A stretch of DNA of 64,000 nucleotides. Source: Gammaproteobacteria bacterium UBA7803. Its GTDB lineage: Bacteria > Pseudomonadota > Gammaproteobacteria > Pseudomonadales > Azotimanducaceae. The stretch is from the NCBI GenBank assembly GCA_002480525.1, contig DLCH01000075.1, positions 1 through 64,000 on the forward strand, in the 5' to 3' direction. The notes below the pieces were generated by a model. It saw only the letters and a list, made by a program, of their open reading frames with translations, ran no database searches and was not told the origin of the DNA. Position numbers and translations under genes: made by a program. Shown here piece by piece: positions 57,644-64,000 of this stretch. Numbering within the stretch: position 1 is the first letter of the stretch; the number at the start of each line of letters is the position of its first letter.

Positions 57644-58846
57644 TCAGTGCGCGGCAGGTCTGCCGGCGCCGTCGGCGGCGGGTGCGGGCGCCTTCGGCAG
57701 GAACGCGCGCAGGAACAGATAGCCGGCGACGCCGGAGACCAGGGAGCCGGTGAGAATGCCGAGGCGCTCGTCCACCAGCAGGTCGACGCCGGTTTCCTCG
57801 AAGGCGAGGGAGCCGATGAACAGGCTCATGGTGAAGCCGACCCCGCACAGCAGCGAAGTGCCGTAGACGTGCACCCAGCCGAGCTCTTCCGGCAGCCGGG
57901 CGAGCTTCAGGCGGGCGGCCAGCCAGCAGAAGCCGAACACGCCGATCTGCTTGCCGATCACCAGGCCGAGGAAGATGCCCAGGGGCACCGGATGCAGCAG
58001 CGAGTCCACGGTCATGTCGCCCAGCGACAGCCCGGCATTGGCGAAGGCGAACAGCGGCAGGACGCCGTAGGCCACGGCGGAGTGGAGATCGTGCTCCAGC
58101 TCCTCCGCAGGCGAGCGGGGACCTGGCTTCAGCGGAATGAGAAACGCCAGCACGACGCCCGCCAGGGTGGCGTGGACGCCGGACTTGAGCAGGGCGGCCC
58201 ACATCACCACCCCGATCAGCAGATACGGCGCCTTCACCATGACGCCGCGGCGGTTCATGACGAACAGGGGCACCAGGCAGGCCCCGGCCGTGGCGAGGGC
58301 GCTCAGAGACAGGTTCTCCGTGTAGAACAGGGCGATGATCACGATGGCGCCGACGTCGTCGAAGATCGCGATGGTCACCAGGAACACGCGCAGCGCCGCC
58401 GGCACGCGATTGCCGAGGAGCGTGAGAATGGCCAGCGCGAAGGCGATGTCGGTGGCGGCCGGAATGGCCCAGCCCTGCATCGCGACGGCGTCGCCCCAGT
58501 TGGTCCAGGCGTAGAACGCGGCCGGGACCAGCATGCCGCCGACGGCGCCGATGGCGGGCAGTGCGACCTTGCGCGGGTCGCTCAGCTCGCCGTCGACGAA
58601 CTCCCGCTTGAGCTCGAGACCGACCAGCAGGAAGAACAGGGCCATCAGGCCGTCGTTGATCCACAGCAGCAGCGGCTTGTCGATCTGGAAGTCGCCGATG
58701 CGCAGCTCGACCGGGAGGGAAATGAGCTGTCCGTAGAGCGGCGACAGCGGCGAGTTGGCGACCACCAGCGCCAGCACCGCAGCGCCGACGAGCAGTATCC
58801 CGCTCGCCGCTTCGAGGCGGAGAAAGTCCTGGATGGCCTTCAGCAT
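57644..58846 (-). CDS. nhaA: Na+/H+ antiporter NhaA
   Basis: Inner-membrane antiporter for sodium export and alkaline pH tolerance. 400 residues, about 12 membrane segments. Motifs: LRLEAASGILLVGAAVLAL, FFLLVGLELKREFVDGELSD, WAIPAATDIAFALAILTLLGNRVP, and the ion-binding DD in TIAIFDDVGAIVIIALFYT. Regulator nhaR is nearby (59.4 kb). Confidence 0.97.
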   Translation of the reverse strand: MLKAIQDFLRLEAASGILLVGAAVLALVVANSPLSPLYGQLISLPVELRIGDFQIDKPLLLWINDGLMALFFLLVGLELKREFVDGELSDPRKVALPAIGAVGGMLVPAAFYAWTNWGDAVAMQGWAIPAATDIAFALAILTLLGNRVPAALRVFLVTIAIFDDVGAIVIIALFYTENLSLSALATAGACLVPLFVMNRRGVMVKAPYLLIGVVMWAALLKSGVHATLAGVVLAFLIPLKPGPRSPAEELEHDLHSAVAYGVLPLFAFANAGLSLGDMTVDSLLHPVPLGIFLGLVIGKQIGVFGFCWLAARLKLARLPEELGWVHVYGTSLLCGVGFTMSLFIGSLAFEETGVDLLVDERLGILTGSLVSGVAGYLFLRAFLPKAPAPAADGAGRPAAH

Positions 58847-58958
58847 GACGCAGCCTTCGGTGGTAAGCGGTTGGATGGTACTTGGCCAGGTGTAGAGGCC
58901 CCGTGAAACCGAGCCTGACCGAGGGGCGGCTTCAGGAAAAACCGATTAAACCGTCCCT

Positions 58959-58981
58959 TCACGTCGTCCAGGACGAAGTGA
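58959..58981. promoter_or_regulatory. Imperfect palindrome in the nhaA/HPF gap
   Basis: TCAC-G-TCGTCC, A, GGACGA-A-GTGA: 10 of 11 positions pair around a single centre, 113-135 bases upstream of nhaA and about 100 upstream of the HPF-like gene. Could be a regulator site serving either divergent promoter. Confidence 0.4.
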
Positions 58982-59083
58982 CGGCGGTTCGTATCCGTCG
59001 AGGCGGTCGGGCGGAAATATCTGATTTTCCCCCGGCGCCGCCGGCGTAGCCTATGTGGCATAGATTTCGGAACGATCACGAGC

Positions 59084-59383
59084 ATGTTGCGAATCCGTGT
59101 TGCACCGCAGTCCAGCGACCGATGGTCCGGCTTCATCGAGCGTCAGTTCAACCTCACGCTGGCGTCCCTGTCGCCCCGGCTCGTCGAGGTCGAGCTGCGC
59201 ACGCCGACCGGCGGCGCGGTGCGGGCCGACTACGAGTGCCGCCTCGTCGGGCGGGCCGCCGGCGGCCACGACGTGCGGGTGGTCAGTCGTCACGAGCGCG
59301 GCGAGCAGGCCATCGCCCACGCTTTCGCCCGGGCCCGCCGCGAGCTGCGCCGGGAACGTCTGCGGGCGCCGGCGGCGGGATGA
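59084..59383 (+). CDS. HPF/RaiA-like ribosome-associated protein
   Basis: 99 residues. The pattern of alternating strands and a basic C-terminal helix (YECRLVGRAAGGHDVRVVSRHERGEQAIAHAFARARRELRRER) is that of the S30EA/HPF domain, which binds the 30S decoding centre in stationary phase. It lacks the long C-terminal extension. Rather divergent, so family membership is probable, not certain. Confidence 0.7.
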   Translation: MLRIRVAPQSSDRWSGFIERQFNLTLASLSPRLVEVELRTPTGGAVRADYECRLVGRAAGGHDVRVVSRHERGEQAIAHAFARARRELRRERLRAPAAG

Positions 59384-59411
59384 GGAGCGATGCCGGGTCG
59401 GCCGGCGGCGG

Positions 59412-60314
59412 TCAGTGGCTGAACAGGCTCTCCCGGGCGGCCTCCGTGATGCTGAGGATGGCGGGGTGCTTGATCTTGCGTTCCGGCGAGATCGCGTAGT
59501 AGGTCTCGTGCACGTCGTCCACGTCGCCGACGCGGCGTGACGAGTACATGCTCTCGACCTTGTCGGCGATGGCCGTCGGCGCCGGGAACAGCCCTATGTC
59601 GGCTTCGCCGAAGGCCTTGAGCAGGGCGCTGTCGTCGAACTCCGCCACCACCTGGGGCCGCAGTCCGAGGGACTCGAACCAGTCGTCCAGGCGGCGCCGC
59701 AGGGCGCTGGTGTTGACCGGCAGCAGCACCGGCGCCTGGTCGAGGGAGGCCGGGAAGGCGTTGCGGTAGCGCTGGGCGTGCCGGGTGCCCGAGAAGAACG
59801 ACACGCCGCTCTCGCCGAGCTTGTGGTTGTAGGCCTTCACGGACAGCCCCGTCGGGATCGGATGATCGGAGATCACCAGGTCGAGGCGGTGCACCGCCAG
59901 GTCGGCCAGCAGCTTCTCCAGGGAGCCTTCCCAGCAGACCAGCCGGATGTCCTCCTCCAGGGTGAGCGCCGGCTGCAGAATCTGGTAGGCGATCAGCTTG
60001 GCGATGGAGTTGACGATGCCGACGTTGAGCACGAACGGGGCGCCCGGGTCGTGGCTCTTCATGCGCTGGGTCAGCTCGGCCCCCAGGCTGAAGATCTCGT
60101 CGGCGTACTGATTGACGATCTGGCCCGTCTCCGACAGCACCAGCCGGCGGCCCACCCGGTGGAACAGCGGCTTGCCGATCGCCTCTTCGAGAAGTTTGAG
60201 CTGGCCGCTGATGGTCTGGGGCGTCAGGAACAGGACTTCCGAGGCTCGCGCGATGCTGCCTTCGCGGGCGACGGTCCAGAAGTAGAGCAGGTGGTTGTAG
60301 TTGAGATGGCGCAC
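59412..60314 (-). CDS. nhaR: LysR-type regulator NhaR
   Basis: 300 residues. Winged helix N-terminus LNYNHLLYFWTVAREGSIARASEVLFLTPQTISGQLKLLEEAIGKPLFHRVGRRL is closely NhaR-like; NhaR activates nhaA in response to sodium. Substrate-binding domain follows (about 92-295). Not adjacent to nhaA but separated only by the small HPF-like gene. Divergent from a BI-1 family gene across an inverted repeat. Confidence 0.92.
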   Translation of the reverse strand: MRHLNYNHLLYFWTVAREGSIARASEVLFLTPQTISGQLKLLEEAIGKPLFHRVGRRLVLSETGQIVNQYADEIFSLGAELTQRMKSHDPGAPFVLNVGIVNSIAKLIAYQILQPALTLEEDIRLVCWEGSLEKLLADLAVHRLDLVISDHPIPTGLSVKAYNHKLGESGVSFFSGTRHAQRYRNAFPASLDQAPVLLPVNTSALRRRLDDWFESLGLRPQVVAEFDDSALLKAFGEADIGLFPAPTAIADKVESMYSSRRVGDVDDVHETYYAISPERKIKHPAILSITEAARESLFSH

Positions 60315-60389
60315 CGCAATTCTCGTCGGGTCGGGAGGGCGCCATCATGCAACGGATGGAATTGTGCGGGAAAGTCGATTGAAACGAGA

Positions 60390-60452
60390 CAATCATCAGT
60401 TTTGCACGATCTGTTTGCGATCACCCCATCATTCGTGAAAACCTGATGATTG
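60390..60452. promoter_or_regulatory. Long inverted repeat between nhaR and the BI-1 gene
   Basis: Arms CAATCATCAG (60390-60399) and CTGATGATTG (60443-60452) are perfectly complementary, and each is followed inward by a T4/A4 run. They are separated by 43 bases. A TTGACA begins at 60450, overlapping the right arm. Placement suggests a LysR-type (NhaR) operator for autoregulation. Confidence 0.55.
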
Positions 60453-60528
60453 ACACTGGAAGTTCGACTTGTTCTTCCCAGCGTCCTGCGTCCTAATCCG
60501 CGCTCCCTCGCTGTCGGAGATTTCGGCC

Positions 60529-61242
60529 ATGTCCGTCCGTCACCCGCTCGATGTCGATCCGCGTCCGCGTGTCCGCGAAGCCGCGCTGCCTGCATCCGGC
60601 GCCGCCCCGGTCGCGGCGGATCACCCCGTGCTGCGCGATACCTACCGGCTGCTGTCGATGACGCTGCTGTTCAGCGGCGCCGTCGCGGTCGGCACCGCCG
60701 CGCTCGGGCTGCCCGGGCCGGGACTGTGGCTCACCCTCGGCGGATTCTTCGGGCTGCTGGCGCTGACGTCCTGGCTGCGCAACAGCATCTGGGGTCTGGC
60801 GGCGGTATTCGCCCTCACCGGCTTCATGGGGTACACGCTGGGGCCGGTGCTGGCGGCCTACCTGGCGCTGGCCAACGGCCCCGCCCTGGTAGCTACGGCG
60901 GCCGGGGCCACGGGCGCCGCGTTCTTCGGTCTGTCGTTCTACGCCCGGTCCGCGGCCGCGCCGGATCTGAGCCGGTTCGGGCCGTTCCTGCTGGTCGGGG
61001 TGATCGTGGCGCTGGTGCTCGGCATCGCCGCCGTGGTCTTCTCGCTGTCCGCGCTGGCTCTGGCCGTGTCGGGACTGGTCGTGCTGCTGATGTGCGGCCT
61101 GATCGCCTTCGAGACCCAGAACATCGTCCGCGGCGGTGAGACCAACTACATCATGGCCACGGTGTCGCTGTTCGTGTCCGTGTTCAACCTGTTCACTGCG
61201 CTGCTGCATCTGCTGGGGTTCTTCGGTGGCGACGAAGGGTGA
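60529..61242 (+). CDS. Bax inhibitor-1/YccA family membrane protein
   Basis: 237 residues from ATG 60529. Seven hydrophobic segments. N-terminal DHPVLRDTYRLLSMTLLFSGAVAVGTAALGL and FALTGFMGYTLGPVLAAYLA are BI-1/YccA hallmarks; the C-terminal [19 protein letters not shown] matches YccA. Role in bacteria is membrane-protease interaction or calcium leak. Overlaps purK by 17 bases. Confidence 0.92.
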   Translation: MSVRHPLDVDPRPRVREAALPASGAAPVAADHPVLRDTYRLLSMTLLFSGAVAVGTAALGLPGPGLWLTLGGFFGLLALTSWLRNSIWGLAAVFALTGFMGYTLGPVLAAYLALANGPALVATAAGATGAAFFGLSFYARSAAAPDLSRFGPFLLVGVIVALVLGIAAVVFSLSALALAVSGLVVLLMCGLIAFETQNIVRGGETNYIMATVSLFVSVFNLFTALLHLLGFFGGDEG

Positions 61243-62407
61243 TCTGCCGGTCTCGGTCGGCATAGTCGGCGGCGGTCAGCTCGCCCACTTTCTCTGCGGC
61301 GCCGCCCGGCGGCTCGGCGTCACCAGCGTGGTGCTCGACCCCAAGGCGGACTGCCCGGCCGCCCGGTCCGCGGACCGGGTCGTGGCCGGCGCCCTGGACG
61401 ACCTGGCGGCTGCCGCCGAGCTGGCCGACGCCTGCGACGTCATCACCTTCGACGTCGAGACCGTGTCGCCGGAGGTGCTGCGGTACCTGGGTGGCCGGGC
61501 GGAGGACGGCTGCGTGCGGGTCGCGCCGGGGGCCCAGGTGATGCTGATGCTGCAGAACAAGGCGCTGCAGAAGCAGTGGCTGGTGCGGCAGGGCATCGCC
61601 ACGCCGGCCTTCGTCCAGCTCGCCGGCGGTCCCGCGGACCATCAGGCGCTGGTCGAACGGTTCGGCCTGCCGCTGGTGCAGAAGTCGGCCACCGGCGGCT
61701 TCGACGGGCGCGGCGTGCAGATCATCGGCGACGAGTCCGCGCTGGTCCGGCTGTGGGAGACTCCGTCCATCGTCGAGGCCTTCGTGGCGGACGCGCAGGA
61801 GATCGCCGTGCTGGTCGCCCGGGGCCTGGACGGCGCGCTGGCGTTCTATGGCCCCATCGGGCTCGACATGGATCCCGAGGACAACGTCCTCACCACGGCG
61901 GTGGCGCCGGCGCCGGTGTCCGATCAGGTGAGCCGGGAAGCCCGCCGCCTGGCGGCGGAGGTCGTGACCGGCCTGGACACCATCGGCCTGTTCGCCGTGG
62001 AGATGTTCGTCACGCCCGAAGGCCGGGTGCTGGTGAACGAGGTCTCCCCGCGGGTGCACAACGCCGGCCACTACACGCTGGAAGCCTGCGAGACCTCCCA
62101 GTTCATGCAGCACATGCGGGCGGTGCTGGGCCTGCCCCTCGGGCCGTCGCGGCAGCGGGTGCCGGCTGCCGTCATGCGCAACCTGCTGCTCCGTCCCGGG
62201 CTGGAGTCGCTGTGCGAGGTGGGCGGATTCGACAGCATGGACCCGCGCACCGGGACCGCCGTTCACTGGTATGGTAAGTCCGGCGGCTCGCCCGGGCGTA
62301 AGATGGGTCACGTCACCGCGCTGGGCAGCGATCCGCAGGCGGCCGCGCGGCGGGCGGACGCCGCGGTGCGCGCGGTATCGACCATCGGCCTGGAGGCATT
62401 CGCATGA
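61226..62407 (+). CDS. purK: N5-carboxyaminoimidazole ribonucleotide synthase
   Basis: ATP-grasp enzyme of purine synthesis: carboxylates AIR with bicarbonate. 393 residues from GTG 61226, which overlaps the previous gene; a later start would cut the glycine-rich [13 protein letters not shown]. Motifs: [62 protein letters not shown]. Start uncertain. Confidence 0.95.
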   Translation: MATKGDLPVSVGIVGGGQLAHFLCGAARRLGVTSVVLDPKADCPAARSADRVVAGALDDLAAAAELADACDVITFDVETVSPEVLRYLGGRAEDGCVRVAPGAQVMLMLQNKALQKQWLVRQGIATPAFVQLAGGPADHQALVERFGLPLVQKSATGGFDGRGVQIIGDESALVRLWETPSIVEAFVADAQEIAVLVARGLDGALAFYGPIGLDMDPEDNVLTTAVAPAPVSDQVSREARRLAAEVVTGLDTIGLFAVEMFVTPEGRVLVNEVSPRVHNAGHYTLEACETSQFMQHMRAVLGLPLGPSRQRVPAAVMRNLLLRPGLESLCEVGGFDSMDPRTGTAVHWYGKSGGSPGRKMGHVTALGSDPQAAARRADAAVRAVSTIGLEAFA

Positions 62408-62904
62408 CCGATCAGCCGCCCCTCGTGGGCATCATCATGGGGAGCGATTCCGACCTGCCGGTGATGGAGCAGGCGGCCCGCATGCTGGAGAAGCTGCGCG
62501 TGCCCTACGAGCTGACGGTGGTCAGCGCCCACCGGACGCCGGACCGGCTCTACGAGTACGCCCGGGGGGCCGAGGACCGGGGGCTGCGCGTGCTGATCGC
62601 CGGCGCCGGCGGCGCCGCCCACCTGCCGGGGATGACGGCGGCGCTGTCCGTGCTGCCGGTGATCGGAGTGCCGGTGTCGGCGACCAAGCTCGCCGGGGAG
62701 GACGCCCTGCTGTCCATCGTGCAGATGCCGGCGGGCATTCCCGTGGCGACCGTGGCCATCGACAACGCGGCCAATGCCGGCATCCTCGCGGCGCAGATGC
62801 TGGGCACCGGCGATGCGGCCCTGCGCGAGCGCATCGACGCCTACCGGCGGGAGCTCAAGGAGACCGTGCTGGAGAAGGCCGCGCGGGTCACCCGCACCGG
62901 CTGA
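62404..62904 (+). CDS. purE: N5-carboxyaminoimidazole ribonucleotide mutase
   Basis: Converts the PurK product to CAIR. 166 residues. Motifs: [92 protein letters not shown]. Four-base overlap with purK (ATGA). Confidence 0.97.
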   Translation: MTDQPPLVGIIMGSDSDLPVMEQAARMLEKLRVPYELTVVSAHRTPDRLYEYARGAEDRGLRVLIAGAGGAAHLPGMTAALSVLPVIGVPVSATKLAGEDALLSIVQMPAGIPVATVAIDNAANAGILAAQMLGTGDAALRERIDAYRRELKETVLEKAARVTRTG

Positions 62905-63034
62905 TCCCCTGCAGGGCGGCCGATTCCACTGCCGACGGTTCCCCCGGGTGCCGGCGCCGCAGCCGGCGGGTATGGTGGCGCCCAGGTCGATCGGTCATCA
63001 TGTGGCTTCAGGCTGACGGAGTGGTTCGCGCCAC

Positions 63035-63916
63035 GTGAATGACATCGATACGCTGATGGATCGGGTCTCCGAGATCCTCGGCATGACGCTCGTCACCACC
63101 GGCGACGCCCGGCTCACCGTGGGCCAGGTGCTGCTCGCCGTGTTCGCGGTCATCGTCGGCCTCCTGGTGGCGCGCCTGCTCGAGCGGATCGTGATCGGCC
63201 GGCTGCGCCGCACGTCCCTCGGTCCCGACGTCCTCCAGCTCATCCGCCGGCTGCTGTTCTACGGCCTGATGGCCATGGTGGTGCTCACCGCCCTGGCGAT
63301 CCTGGGCATTCCGCTCACCGCCTTCGCGTTCGTCTCCGGCGCCATCGCCATCGGCGTCGGTTTCGGCGCCCAGAACATCATCAACAACTTCATCAGCGGC
63401 TGGATACTGATGGGCGAGCGGCCCATCCGCATCGGCGACTTCATCGAGATCGGCGAGGCCAAGGGCCGGGTCGAGGCGATCAACAACCGCTCGACGCGCA
63501 TCCGGCGCACCGACGGCGTCCACATGCTGGTGCCGAACAGCACCCTGCTCGAGAGCACCGTGGTGAACTGGACGCTGGTGGACGACCGCATCCGCACCAA
63601 AGTCAGCGTCGGCGTCGCCTACGGATCGCCGGTGCGGCAGGTGGCGGACATCATGCTGGCCGCCTGTGCCGAGCACGACCACATCCTCGAGGACCCGGCC
63701 CCTGCGGTGTTCTTCGAGGACTTCGGCGACAACGCGCTGGTCTTCGAAGTCTACTTCTGGCTGCACGCCGGCTCCGAGCTGGGGGTCCGTGGGGTCGCCA
63801 GCGACATCCGTTTCGCCCTCGATGCCGGCTTCGGCGAGGCCGGCATCGTCGTCGCCTTCCCGCAGCGCGACGTGCACCTGGACGGCACTCTGGTTCTGGA
63901 ACGCTCCAGCGACTAG
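63035..63916 (+). CDS. MscS family mechanosensitive channel
   Basis: Small-conductance channel releasing solutes on hypo-osmotic shock. 293 residues, GTG start. Three N-terminal membrane segments; pore helix FAFVSGAIAIGVGFGAQNIINNFISGWILMGERPIRIGDFIEIGEAKGRVEAINNRSTRIR and beta domain VPNSTLLESTVVNWTL. In a betaine-making halophile it would act as the safety valve. Confidence 0.93.
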   Translation: MNDIDTLMDRVSEILGMTLVTTGDARLTVGQVLLAVFAVIVGLLVARLLERIVIGRLRRTSLGPDVLQLIRRLLFYGLMAMVVLTALAILGIPLTAFAFVSGAIAIGVGFGAQNIINNFISGWILMGERPIRIGDFIEIGEAKGRVEAINNRSTRIRRTDGVHMLVPNSTLLESTVVNWTLVDDRIRTKVSVGVAYGSPVRQVADIMLAACAEHDHILEDPAPAVFFEDFGDNALVFEVYFWLHAGSELGVRGVASDIRFALDAGFGEAGIVVAFPQRDVHLDGTLVLERSSD

Positions 63917-63925
63917 GGTGTCCAC

Positions 63926-64000
63926 ATGACGGGTCGGACCTCCACGCCGGCGCGGCTGGGATGGCGCGAATGGGTCGCCCTGCCGGCGCTGAACATCCCG
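63926..64000 (+). CDS. ATP-dependent zinc protease-like protein, 5' part
   Basis: 25 codons from ATG 63926 to the window end: MTGRTSTPARLGWREWVALPALNIP. GWREWVALP at the N-terminus is the start of the PF05618 family (retropepsin-like, called ATP-dependent zinc protease). Only the first part is seen, so the call is provisional. Confidence 0.6.
   Translation, partial: MTGRTSTPARLGWREWVALPALNIP

Overview
The window is about 64 kb of a GC-rich gammaproteobacterial chromosome with no rRNA, phage or IS. The order of the S10/spc/alpha ribosomal operons, the rod-shape cluster (nadD to lipB), the hemA/lolB/prs/pth/ychF block and the divergent uvrA/ssb pair are typical of Gammaproteobacteria. A glycine-to-betaine methylation operon with its own metK, plus NhaA/NhaR and a periplasmic carbonic anhydrase, suggests a halophilic or haloalkaliphilic organism. 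Ectothiorhodospiraceae-like bacteria are the best guess, but this is inference.

Layout. 1-11.5 kb: 3' part of the S10 operon, all of spc and alpha, read left to right (rplB partial to rplQ) and ending in a hairpin terminator. 11.6-18 kb: DUF4202 protein, fatty-acid desaturase, vitamin B12 receptor btuB behind a cobalamin riboswitch, AIM24 protein, ferric-reductase-like membrane protein and a translationally coupled HupE/UreJ pair. 18.1-20.8 kb: exported HpcH/HpaI aldolase and a SulP anion transporter. 20.8-23.1 kb: an AT-richer island with an SMC/OLD-like ATPase and a DUF4276 protein, probably a defence module. 23.1-28.4 kb: uvrA, ssb, uppP and a Lon-substrate-domain protein. 28.6-38.4 kb: proA, nadD, rsfS, rlmH, mrdA, rodA, mltB, rlpA, dacA, ybeD, lipB (cell elongation, NAD and lipoate). 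38.3-47.5 kb: convergent moeB, prmC, prfA, hemA, then lolB, tRNA-Gln, prs, rplY, pth, ychF and a membrane protein. 47.6-50.5 kb: tRNA-Met, thioesterase, phosphotransferase and an LLM flavin oxidoreductase. 50.7-53.6 kb: gsmt-sdmt-metK osmolyte operon. 54.2-64 kb: aldo/keto reductase, exported peroxiredoxin, carbonic anhydrase with a frameshifted downstream gene, nhaA, HPF-like protein, nhaR, BI-1 family protein, purK-purE, MscS channel and the start of a zinc-protease-like gene.

The most striking non-coding feature is a family of GTAG-headed REP palindromes (16 units at 10 loci). They sit between ribosomal protein genes, immediately before proA, as a four-unit cluster next to metK, and in frame inside prmC. 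At least three stem variants keep base pairing by paired changes. The second main oddity is a sharp change in base composition inside rplP: the first 1.9 kb has much lower third-position GC than all later ribosomal genes, which suggests recombination in the S10 operon or an assembly chimera.
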